NCBI GenBank assembly: GCA_035529405.1
Contig: DATKWV010000188.1
Coordinates: 1 to 24,460, forward strand
DNA length: 24,460 nucleotides
Reading direction: 5' to 3'
Source of the DNA: DATKWV01 sp035529405
GTDB taxonomy: Bacteria > Planctomycetota > Phycisphaerae > Sedimentisphaerales > Anaerobacaceae
The position numbers were made by a program, and so were the translations under genes. Under the pieces are notes generated by a model. It ran no database searches. It saw nothing but the letters and a program-made list of their open reading frames with translations, and was not told where the DNA came from. Shown here piece after piece: positions 14,751 to 22,416 of the stretch (positions within the stretch are counted from its first letter, which is position 1; every line of letters begins with the position of its first letter).

Positions 14751-17700
14751 ATGTCTTTGGGGAATTTAACGTGGAAATTACGATTCATAATTATCGTTCT
14801 GAGTGTATATATTCAGACCGGTGGTGTTTCAGCAGCCGACAGGGTCAGGATTTGGCAGGACGAACTTGTTTTACCCACGTACAGGATGAATCCCGACGAT
14901 GTCAACCCTGTTTTCAAAAGACCTTTGTCCTATCAGGGTGCCGAGAGGGTCATCTATCCCTACCCGGTACAGGATAATTTCACCAGCGTCAAAGAGGACG
15001 TCAGCTACAAAGCAGTTTACCTCGAAAATGAGTACATCAAATTATGCCTGCTGCCGGAAATAGGCGGAAGACTGTTTTACGCCACCGACAAGACCAGCGG
15101 TTATGAAATGTTTTATCGTCAACATGTAATCAAACCTGCTCATATAGGTATGCTGGGAGCGTGGGTATCCGGAGGTATCGAGTGGTGTGTGTTCCATCAT
15201 CATCGTGCTTCTACGTTTATGCCGGTCAGTTACCTTCTTGTTGAAAATACCGACGGCAGCAAGAGTATCTGGTTCGGTGAAATCGAACCGCGGCACCGTA
15301 TGAAATGGAGTATCGGTATTACTTTATTTCCGGGTAAATCCTATATAAGGGCTGACGTGAGATTGTATAACCGTACGGATACGGATAATTCTTTTCTTTA
15401 CTGGGCAAATGCGGCTGTACACGTCAACGAAGATTACCAGGTATTCTTTCCGCCGAGCACAAAATACGGGGTATATCACGCCAAGAACGATTTTGTGCAT
15501 TGGCCTATCGGCCGGGGGAGGTATCGTGATGTTGACTACGAAGGGGTCGATGTTTCCTGGTGGAAGAATCATCCCCGGCCAATCTCGATATTCGCTCATG
15601 AAATCCAGGAGGGTTTCTTAGCGGGATACGACCACAGCAAACAATGTGGTACGGTTCACGTGGGTAATCATCATATAGTCACAGGGGCAAAGCTCTGGGA
15701 GTGGGGGCCCGGCGAAGAAGGCAGGATATGGGACTGCAATGTACTTACCGACTCGGACGGGCCTTACGCCGAATTGATGACAGGGGCCTATTCGGATAAT
15801 CAGCCCGATTACAGCTGGATTAAACCTTACGAACACAAGCAGGCCAGCCAGTACTGGTATCCGCTGCGGAATATCGGCGGGGTCAGGTCTGCCAATCTTT
15901 CAGCTGCAGTTAACCTCGAAGTCAAAAAAGACCGCGACATCTTTTTCGGCTTCAATACGACCCAAAAGTACAAAAATGCGAAGGTTCTTTTAACGGCAAA
16001 AGGTAAACAGCTGTTCGAGAAAGTAACAGACATCGGACCTGCACAGCCGTTTGTACAGACAGTCAAAATGGGCGAGGGGATTGATGAAGCCGACCTCGAA
16101 TGCTCACTGACAGCCGAATCGGGTGACAAGCTTATAAGCTACAGACCCGTGACAGTGGATGTCAGCGATGAATTGCCGGAGACGGTAAAGCCTCCCGCCG
16201 TTCCTGCTGACATTAAAACGAATGAGCAGTTGTACCTGACAGGTTTGAGGGTCAAGCAGTTCCATAATGCACGGCTGAAAGCAGACGACTACTTCGAAGA
16301 AGCGCTGCGGCGAGACCCGTGTGACGCTCGATGTAATATCCAGCTTGGTCTTGACGCTGCGGGTCGTGGTTTATACCAGCAGGCCCGGCACAGGTTTGCG
16401 ACGGCTATAAAGCGAATGGCCGAAGATTATACCAGGCCGCGGGATTGTGAAGCATATTACCAGTTGGGTCTGGTATTGAAAAAACAGGGCAGGCTCGATG
16501 AAGCCTGCGACAATTTGTACAGGGCGGTATGGGATTATACGTTTCGCTCGGCGGCTTATTACCAGCTTGCTGAGATTGCCTGCCGCAAAGGCAGATTCGA
16601 CCAGGGCCTGGATTTAATTGATAATTCACTGCAGACAAACGCTGTTAATACCAGGGCGCTGGGTATAAAAAGCGCAATTCTGCGTCGGCTTGGACGACAT
16701 CAAGAGGCACTGAAGACAGCCAAGGGTACTTTGGAGATTGACCCGCTGGATTTTCTGGCGAGAAATGAAGTTAAATTGGCTCTTGCGGCGATGCATCGCA
16801 GGAAACAAGCGAGGCAACAATCCGAAAAGCTCGACAAAATTATGCGGGACGATGCGCAATTATATCTGGAGCTTGCAGCCGATTATATGAATTGTGGTTT
16901 GAATACAGAAGCAATCGATTTGCTGACGTCGGCAGTTGAAAAGAAAACCGGGCGTATCAGCAGCTATCCGATAATCCATTACTATCTGGCGTATCTTTAC
17001 CATAAGAACAATGACCGGCAGAAATCAAACCAGTTTCTGGCAAGTGCCTCGCGGTGTCCGACAGATTACTGTTTTCCTTTCCGGGTGGAAACCATCGATG
17101 TACTGGATTACGCAATCGGCTGCAATGCCGATGACGGGCGTGCATATTATTATCTTGGCAATGTTCTTTATGACCGTCAGGCTGAAAGGGCACTGACTGC
17201 CTGGAAGAAGGCTATCGAGTGTGAGCCATCTCTGGCAATTGCTTATCGCAATCTGGGGTGGGGCTATTATTATGCGATGGATGACATCGCCAGGGCGATT
17301 GAAAGTTATCAAAACGCCATCAAACATAATCCGCAGGACGGGCGATATTATTACGAGCTTGATTTTCTCCACGAGCGAAACGGGACAAATATAGAAAAAC
17401 GGCTAAGGGTGCTTGAGGCCAATCACGAGGTTTTGACAAAGAATAAGCTGGCCGTTGTCAGGGAGATTATTGCGCTGGTGCAGGGCGGCAGATATGACAA
17501 GGCTATCGGTTTTCTTTCGAGTAATGTTTTCCCTGCACAGGAGGCCAACAGGCGGCTTCATGACATATACGTTGATGCGCATTTGCTTCGCGGCCTGGCT
17601 TATTATAATAAGGGTCGGTACGGCCTGGCTGTTGCGGATTTTATGGCTGCGGACCAATACCCGGAAAATCACCAGGTGGGGCGCGATAAAGAGTATATCA

Positions 17701-18137
17701 GAAATGCCCAGATTTATTACCTGACAGGTCTTTGTTATCAGGAGCTGGGGGAAAATGGACATGCTGAGAGCTTTTTCAAACTGGCCGCCCGGCAGCAAAC
17801 ACAAGACAGCGAGTATTTATATTACAAGGCCCTGGCCTTGCAGAAACTGGCGCAGGCAGAAAAGGCATCTGCCGTCAGGCGTCCTGCGGACTCTATATTT
17901 GACAGACTCATCACACTGGGTAAGGCAAAGCTGAGTGAAGCCGATGAGACGGATTTCTTCTCGAAGTTCGGCGAAGGTGAACCACCCCATTTACGCAAAG
18001 CGTCGGCGCATTATATGACAGCTTTGGGGTATATGGGTAAGTATGAAAAATCTCAGGCCGAAAGTGAACTCAAAAAGGCTGTCGATTTGGACGTCAACCA
18101 TATCTGGGCCGGATATTATCTGCAGCATTTGGACTGA
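14751..18137 (+). CDS. Secreted DUF5107-domain protein with long TPR array
   Basis: 1128 residues. A signal peptide covers residues 1-28, with a VSA-A type cleavage. The N-terminal about 450 residues match the DUF5107 pattern, including LPEIGGRLFYATD (101-113) and GGIEW followed by HHHRASTFMPVSY (141-160). Related proteins have a galactose-mutarotase-like super-sandwich and are linked to carbohydrate metabolism, but their activity is unsettled. From about 500 to the end there are many TPR repeats, for example YRNLGWGYYYAMDDIARAIE followed by SYQNAIKHNP. A large periplasmic or surface carbohydrate-associated scaffold is likely. The start has only a weak ribosome site. It is inserted between the methyltransferase gene and a relic of a methyltransferase end, which points to acquisition by recombination. 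Confidence 0.9.
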   Translation: MSLGNLTWKLRFIIIVLSVYIQTGGVSAADRVRIWQDELVLPTYRMNPDDVNPVFKRPLSYQGAERVIYPYPVQDNFTSVKEDVSYKAVYLENEYIKLCLLPEIGGRLFYATDKTSGYEMFYRQHVIKPAHIGMLGAWVSGGIEWCVFHHHRASTFMPVSYLLVENTDGSKSIWFGEIEPRHRMKWSIGITLFPGKSYIRADVRLYNRTDTDNSFLYWANAAVHVNEDYQVFFPPSTKYGVYHAKNDFVHWPIGRGRYRDVDYEGVDVSWWKNHPRPISIFAHEIQEGFLAGYDHSKQCGTVHVGNHHIVTGAKLWEWGPGEEGRIWDCNVLTDSDGPYAELMTGAYSDNQPDYSWIKPYEHKQASQYWYPLRNIGGVRSANLSAAVNLEVKKDRDIFFGFNTTQKYKNAKVLLTAKGKQLFEKVTDIGPAQPFVQTVKMGEGIDEADLECSLTAESGDKLISYRPVTVDVSDELPETVKPPAVPADIKTNEQLYLTGLRVKQFHNARLKADDYFEEALRRDPCDARCNIQLGLDAAGRGLYQQARHRFATAIKRMAEDYTRPRDCEAYYQLGLVLKKQGRLDEACDNLYRAVWDYTFRSAAYYQLAEIACRKGRFDQGLDLIDNSLQTNAVNTRALGIKSAILRRLGRHQEALKTAKGTLEIDPLDFLARNEVKLALAAMHRRKQARQQSEKLDKIMRDDAQLYLELAADYMNCGLNTEAIDLLTSAVEKKTGRISSYPIIHYYLAYLYHKNNDRQKSNQFLASASRCPTDYCFPFRVETIDVLDYAIGCNADDGRAYYYLGNVLYDRQAERALTAWKKAIECEPSLAIAYRNLGWGYYYAMDDIARAIESYQNAIKHNPQDGRYYYELDFLHERNGTNIEKRLRVLEANHEVLTKNKLAVVREIIALVQGGRYDKAIGFLSSNVFPAQEANRRLHDIYVDAHLLRGLAYYNKGRYGLAVADFMAADQYPENHQVGRDKEYIRNAQIYYLTGLCYQELGENGHAESFFKLAARQQTQDSEYLYYKALALQKLAQAEKASAVRRPADSIFDRLITLGKAKLSEADETDFFSKFGEGEPPHLRKASAHYMTALGYMGKYEKSQAESELKKAVDLDVNHIWAGYYLQHLD

Positions 18138-18146
18138 AAGAGTCAA

Positions 18147-18227
18147 GCCGGCGTGGAGATTATAGGCGGCTGCTGCGGAACGAGCCCGGCGCATATTAAA
18201 GCCGTCGCCGACAGGCTGAAAAAATGA
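18147..18227 (+). pseudogene. Relic of a homocysteine methyltransferase C-terminus
   Basis: The 26 codons before TGA 18225-18227 read AGVEIIGGCCGTSPAHIK then AVADRLKK. They match the end of the intact methyltransferase at 14537-14617 at 21 of 26 residues, including the two zinc-binding cysteines. At DNA level 22 of 81 bases differ, mostly at third codon positions, so the copies diverged as functional coding sequence before this one was cut off. Homology stops abruptly about 9 bp after the DUF5107 stop codon. The relic happens to be in frame with the DUF5107 gene, behind its TGA. It ends in ATGA with an upstream ATG of the esterase gene. Confidence 0.85.
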
Positions 18228-18244
18228 TAAAAAGGGAATCGCAG

Positions 18245-19183
18245 ATGAAAAATCAATTCCATACCGCCTTCGTATTTATTCTCATCGCAATCTTTACCAC
18301 TTCGGCACTTTCTGCTGCCGGAACTGACACCAGGAATGAGGAAACATTTCTGCTTTGGCCTGAAGCTGCGCCGGGTGCTTTGGGCGATGCCGACCAGGAC
18401 AAACCTTCCATCACGGTTTTCCTTGCACCCGAAGACAAAGCTGTCGGCACTTGTGTCATAGTTTGTCCCGGCGGCGGCTACCATAGTCTTATGATGGGTT
18501 ACGAAGGCGAGGAAATGGCACGCTGGCTCAACTCCATCGGTGTGACGGGTATCGTACTGAAATATCGTCTTGCCAGGCACGGCTACCATCATCCCGCATG
18601 GCTTCAGGACGCTCAAAGAGCGATAAGTTTCGTAAGGGCCAAAGCAAAACAATGGAACATCGATCCCGGTAAGATAGGTATAGCCGGCTTCAGTGCCGGC
18701 GGACACCTGTCATCGACAACCGCTGTTCATTACAAAAACAGGTCATATAAACCCAAAGACGACATAGACAAGCTGAGCTGTCGTCCTGATTTTGTAATTC
18801 TCGTCTATCCCGGCATCACGGTAGCCAAATGGAGTGAAAAACTAAAAGACAACCTGGTTGGTCCCGACGGTGACGCCAGCCTGCTTGAATACCTTTCTAC
18901 GGACAGGCACGTCACTGCCGAAACGGCTCCGACATTCCTTGTCCACGGCAGTAATGACGCTATGGTCGGCCCCGAACACAGCATCGCCTTTTACTTAGCC
19001 TGCCTGAAGGCCGGCGTCCCTGCCGAGTTGCACATCTACCAGGACGGCCCGCATGGTTTCGGAATGGGACAGACACAAAACACCGGTGCGGTAAAGGAGC
19101 ACGGCCAGGCCATCGCAAGTTGGCCCAAACGCTGCGAAGATTGGATGAAAGAACTGGGACTGCTCGACAAAAAGGCACTTTAA
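18245..19183 (+). CDS. Secreted alpha/beta-hydrolase esterase (acetyl-esterase/lipase type)
   Basis: 312 residues from ATG 18245, with AAAAGGGA 7 nt upstream; an in-frame ATG at 18224 overlaps the relic's stop and gives a poorer signal peptide. A signal peptide spans residues 1-25 (KNQFHTAFVFILIAIF, then LSA-A). The oxyanion motif CPGGGYH precedes the triad: S150 in GFSAGG, D238 in HGSNDAMV, H270 in GPHGFGM. This is the BD-FAE/acetyl-xylan-esterase-like branch, often seen with polysaccharide-degrading enzymes. The likely role is removal of acetyl or other ester groups from glycans in the periplasm or outside. Codons look richer in C at the third position than in neighbouring genes, by eye. 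It may have arrived together with the DUF5107 gene. Confidence 0.9.
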   Translation: MKNQFHTAFVFILIAIFTTSALSAAGTDTRNEETFLLWPEAAPGALGDADQDKPSITVFLAPEDKAVGTCVIVCPGGGYHSLMMGYEGEEMARWLNSIGVTGIVLKYRLARHGYHHPAWLQDAQRAISFVRAKAKQWNIDPGKIGIAGFSAGGHLSSTTAVHYKNRSYKPKDDIDKLSCRPDFVILVYPGITVAKWSEKLKDNLVGPDGDASLLEYLSTDRHVTAETAPTFLVHGSNDAMVGPEHSIAFYLACLKAGVPAELHIYQDGPHGFGMGQTQNTGAVKEHGQAIASWPKRCEDWMKELGLLDKKAL

Positions 19184-19228
19184 AAATGCGTACCGTTCTT
19201 TATATTATTGCCGGGCCGTGTCTATTTA

Positions 19229-20524
19229 TCAGGTGGGGTTTAGGAATTTTTCGATTTGGTCTATCGTTCTTGCGGTGGCGCCCTGATTTTTTCTGATAAC
19301 TTCGCGGCCTGCCTGTGCAGTAGCGGCGGCAAAAGACGGCTCCGTAAGACACTTTTGCACAGCCTCTAACAAGGCATTTTTATCTGTTACCCTGATAGCG
19401 CCTTTGTCGGCCAGAAGTGCGTCAACGGTCTGCTTGAAATTGGATGTGTGGGGGCCGAATATGGTGCATTTGCCTAAGGCGGCGGCCTCGGCCATGTCTG
19501 AGCCGCCCATGGGCACAAGCGACCTGCCGACAAAAATTACCGCTGCAAGTGAATAAAATTTTCTTAAATCGCCCATTGTATCGCCGAGAATAATCGTGCG
19601 GTGGTCGGTTTTATGCGGGGTCTGTTGCTGTTTTACCTTGCTGTATCGTATTAAGCCAAAACCTGCCTGCTGAATCAATTGCGCCACTTCGTTAAATCTC
19701 TCGGGTTTGCGAGGTACGATTACCAGCCGTAAATCCTTGAAGCGGTCGTGCTGCTGCAGTTGGCGGTAGGCGTCGATAATTATCTTTTCTTCGTCGTTTC
19801 CCGTGCCGCCGGCGACGAACAGCTTTTCGTTTTTTATGTTAAGTTCAGCCGCCAGTTCATCCGAGCCTTCGACTTTGTCCTGTATCTGGGCGGTGTCGTA
19901 TTTGAGCGAGCCGGTAATAATGACCCTGTCGGCGGGGCAGCCGATTTGGGCGAAACGCTGGGCGTACTGGTCGGTCTGAGCAAGAATAAGTGTTACGTTT
20001 TCAAAAATTCTTCTAATAACCGGTTTGAGCAGCCTGTATGCACGAAAACTTTTTTCGCTTATTCGGCCGTTTACGACAACCACGGGTACGTTGCGTTTTG
20101 CTGCAGTCCTTACGAAATTGGGCCAGACTTCCAGCTCCATCAGCAGACACAAAGATGGCTGGATACGGCTGAAGGCACGGCTGATTATCCAGGAAATATC
20201 AAAGGGAAAGTAAAATACCTGCAGTCGGGGGGCGAAAATGGCATTTGCACGCGCAAATCCGGTATCTGTGGTGGTGGTTATAATTATTTCGAAATGCGGA
20301 AACTTTTTTTCAAGCTCTTTTACAAGGCTGTTTGCGGCGTTGACCTCGCCGACACTGACAGCGTGCAGCCAGATGCACTTTTTTTGCGGGTCTTTTCGGG
20401 CTACTGCGCCGAATCTTTCAGACCAGCCGGTGTGGTAGCGCTTATGCTTGGCCATGCGGTACACAACAGTAGGCGTCATAGCCAAACCTGCGAGCAGATA
20501 TAAAAAGTCCAGCAGCAAAGTCAT
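19229..20524 (-). CDS. waaA: 3-deoxy-D-manno-octulosonic acid (KDO) transferase
   Basis: 431 residues, the usual WaaA length. An N-terminal membrane anchor (about 3-22) precedes a GT-B glycosyltransferase of family GT30. The motif WLHAVSVGEVNAA contains the expected catalytic base E60. Further landmarks are TTTTDTGFARA, ELEVWPNF, VVNGRISEKS, ITGSLKYD and VGRSLVPMGGSDMAEAAALG near the nucleotide-binding part. The enzyme transfers KDO from CMP-KDO to lipid IVA on the cytoplasmic face of the inner membrane, an essential step of LPS core assembly. Its presence implies an LPS-bearing outer membrane. It has its own promoter at 20561-20589 and only a weak ribosome site. It converges on the esterase gene with 45 bp between them and no clear terminator. 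Confidence 0.95.
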   Translation of the reverse strand: MTLLLDFLYLLAGLAMTPTVVYRMAKHKRYHTGWSERFGAVARKDPQKKCIWLHAVSVGEVNAANSLVKELEKKFPHFEIIITTTTDTGFARANAIFAPRLQVFYFPFDISWIISRAFSRIQPSLCLLMELEVWPNFVRTAAKRNVPVVVVNGRISEKSFRAYRLLKPVIRRIFENVTLILAQTDQYAQRFAQIGCPADRVIITGSLKYDTAQIQDKVEGSDELAAELNIKNEKLFVAGGTGNDEEKIIIDAYRQLQQHDRFKDLRLVIVPRKPERFNEVAQLIQQAGFGLIRYSKVKQQQTPHKTDHRTIILGDTMGDLRKFYSLAAVIFVGRSLVPMGGSDMAEAAALGKCTIFGPHTSNFKQTVDALLADKGAIRVTDKNALLEAVQKCLTEPSFAAATAQAGREVIRKNQGATARTIDQIEKFLNPT

Positions 20525-20560
20525 TTTTTGAAGTCCGTAGTGATATAGGAACCGGGCGTA

Positions 20561-20589
20561 ATGATATTTTTAATCGGCCATAATGTCAA
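20561..20589 (-). promoter_or_regulatory. Predicted sigma70-type promoter for waaA
   Basis: On the minus strand: perfect TTGACA (20589-20584), a 17-nt spacer and TATCAT (20566-20561). The start near 20554 would give a leader of about 30 nt. It lies in the 111-bp gap after the dockerin-protein gene, so waaA can be expressed on its own. Confidence 0.65.
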
Positions 20590-20635
20590 ACAATAGGTTG
20601 CGGCTGAGTGAACATACAACTGCCACAGTCAAGAC

Positions 20636-22222
20636 TTACCAAAGAGCGGCAAAGTCGGCCCAGTCGCTGAAATCAAAGGTATTGTCCGAGTTGGTATCGG
20701 CGGCGCGGCAGTTGTAGTTGAGCGCCGAGCATGTATTAAGCCATTCCTGTGCAAGTATTTGCAAATCGCGCATGTCAAAGGCACAATCGTGGTTTAAGTC
20801 ACCCTGGGGCCACAGCCGGCCGGGGATACCGCATACAGGGTAATAGGCTAATAACCGCCATTGTTTGGCCAAAAGAGTATAATCGGCAAAGTTGACACTG
20901 CCATTTTTGTCAATGTCGGCCCGGCTGCAAAAATCGTTGCTGGAACCGCAGTCGTTGCGCAACCAGTTTTCTGTAAGTATGTAAAGGTCGGCAGAACCGA
21001 CTTTGCAATCACCCGTAAGGTCGGCATAGGGGCGGATGCTGTCGTGACAGGCGGGGAGGGGATAAATATCGTTTACGTCAAAGCCCAAAAGTGCTCTTCG
21101 GGTGTCGATTGTGATTTTTTCAAAGGCCGTGGCTGCCAGGTCGATAAGCCAGCCGTCCAGGAGTTTGGCTGAGGCGCACAGGAAATTGCTGCCGAAAATG
21201 CCGTCAAGAATGATGGGAGCACCGGTGAATTCGTCGATGATTTCGATATTTGCAACGCCGATACGGGCATTCTGGAAAATAAGATTGTAGCCGCTTAGAG
21301 TTGGTATTATCAACTCGTCGATTTGATAGCCGGCAATATTTACATCTTCACCGATTCCGCCGATGGGCAGAATGAAGTCTGGGGTAATAATGGGATTGGC
21401 ATCGGTGTCGGTCAGTCCTAACTGTGCGGCCTGTGGGCCGGATATGAGACTGATAGTGCCGCAGGTGTCCAGCACCCAGGTGCCGGTAACGGTCTGGGCG
21501 CCATACCTTGCGGTTACATTATCAATAACGGGATTGTAAGCAAGTACAGGCAGAGGCGGAATGTTTTCCGGCGCTTTTGGCATAATATATTTTTCGAATC
21601 TCAGCGGTACGACAAAATCGACTTCGGGTATCGCCGGGTCGTTCGGCTGCAGGATGTTGGCGGAGAAATACTCAAGCCGATTAGTAGCACCGGCATCAAC
21701 TACTACCGTTTTTCCTGCCATAACGGGCATTCCGAGAATATCAAGGGGTTCATCCGGCCAGTCACCGGCGTAGGTCTGGTTTATCTGCAGTCTGTAAGGT
21801 CCCGATAGTATATATTGTTCCGGGTCATTGGGGTCTGGGTCCTGAAAATCATCAGTGCCGATGTAGAGGGCTTCGGAAACATCGAAAAATTCCAATCCGC
21901 CTATACCGACATCCGCGTAGAGGGCATCGGGGTGGATTGATATATCCAGCAAATCGGCGGTTTCCCGTGAAAGCAATATACCGGAGGCGCCGGTGTCGAG
22001 AAAGGCCCAGTTAAGTTCAAAATTGCCCTCATATAACAAAGGCAAACCGTTGGGGTCACGTTTCAGCAGGAACAGTATCCTCGGCAGGTCAAGGGCCACC
22101 TCAAATACGCCGTCGATGTTGAAATCATCTGGGCCGGCAAGCGTGCAATTGCAGACGACCAAAACCAGAAGAGTAAAAATTAGTTTGGCTTTTTTGTCGA
22201 ATCGGTGCTTTTTATCCAACAT
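20636..22222 (-). CDS. Secreted aspartic-protease-like protein with four dockerin-type calcium loops
   Basis: 528 residues. A signal peptide (about 12-29, ending TLAG) precedes a two-lobed region. Lobe one has AFLDTGASG (D76-T77-G78), lobe two has VLDTCGTISLIS (D252-T253-C254-G255). This resembles retropepsin- or pepsin-like proteases, where each lobe gives one Asp; the second motif is DTCG rather than DTG. The C-terminus holds four calcium-loop repeats: DLTGDCKVGSADL, DIDKNGSVNFADY, DLNHDCAFDMRDL and DTNSDNTFDFSDW, separated by helices such as YILTENWL. These pair into two dockerin-type modules, common at the ends of exoproteins in Phycisphaerae-type planctomycetes. A surface or extracellular peptidase is plausible, but activity is unproven. 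AGAAGGGA precedes ATG 22222. Confidence 0.85.
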   Translation of the reverse strand: MLDKKHRFDKKAKLIFTLLVLVVCNCTLAGPDDFNIDGVFEVALDLPRILFLLKRDPNGLPLLYEGNFELNWAFLDTGASGILLSRETADLLDISIHPDALYADVGIGGLEFFDVSEALYIGTDDFQDPDPNDPEQYILSGPYRLQINQTYAGDWPDEPLDILGMPVMAGKTVVVDAGATNRLEYFSANILQPNDPAIPEVDFVVPLRFEKYIMPKAPENIPPLPVLAYNPVIDNVTARYGAQTVTGTWVLDTCGTISLISGPQAAQLGLTDTDANPIITPDFILPIGGIGEDVNIAGYQIDELIIPTLSGYNLIFQNARIGVANIEIIDEFTGAPIILDGIFGSNFLCASAKLLDGWLIDLAATAFEKITIDTRRALLGFDVNDIYPLPACHDSIRPYADLTGDCKVGSADLYILTENWLRNDCGSSNDFCSRADIDKNGSVNFADYTLLAKQWRLLAYYPVCGIPGRLWPQGDLNHDCAFDMRDLQILAQEWLNTCSALNYNCRAADTNSDNTFDFSDWADFAALW

Positions 22223-22247
22223 TTAGCCATCATCCCTTCTCGATACC

Positions 22248-22256
22248 ATTATAGCA
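22248..22256 (-). promoter_or_regulatory. Predicted extended -10 promoter for the dockerin-protein gene
   Basis: On the minus strand TGcTATAAT (22256-22248), a perfect -10 with the TG extension. No good -35 lies at the right distance, which extended -10 promoters tolerate. The start near 22241 leaves about 18 nt before ATG 22222. Confidence 0.55.
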
Positions 22257-22310
22257 TAAGGCTGGGGGTTTTGTGTGTGTAAAGCCGGGCCGGCAAAGAA
22301 AAAACAATTA

Positions 22311-22338
22311 TTGAAACAACGGCATATAACAGTAAAAT
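22311..22338 (+). promoter_or_regulatory. Predicted sigma70-type promoter for the M2 peptidase gene
   Basis: TTGAAA (22311-22316), 16 nt, TAAAAT (22333-22338), five of six matches in each box. The start near 22345 gives a leader of about 70 nt before ATG 22417. It is divergent from the 22248-22256 promoter. Confidence 0.6.
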
Positions 22339-22416
22339 CTTTACGGCTTAGAGGCGGATTTGCCTGCGGCCAGATAATAAACTAAAGGAAACTGGTATTT
22401 AAAGGGAGCCGATTAT

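Noticed and set aside
18138..18227. The methyltransferase-like end as a C-terminal extension of the DUF5107 protein by stop-codon readthrough
   Set aside because: It is in frame, but no readthrough or selenocysteine signal is visible and a methyltransferase tail alone has no fold; a relic is simpler.
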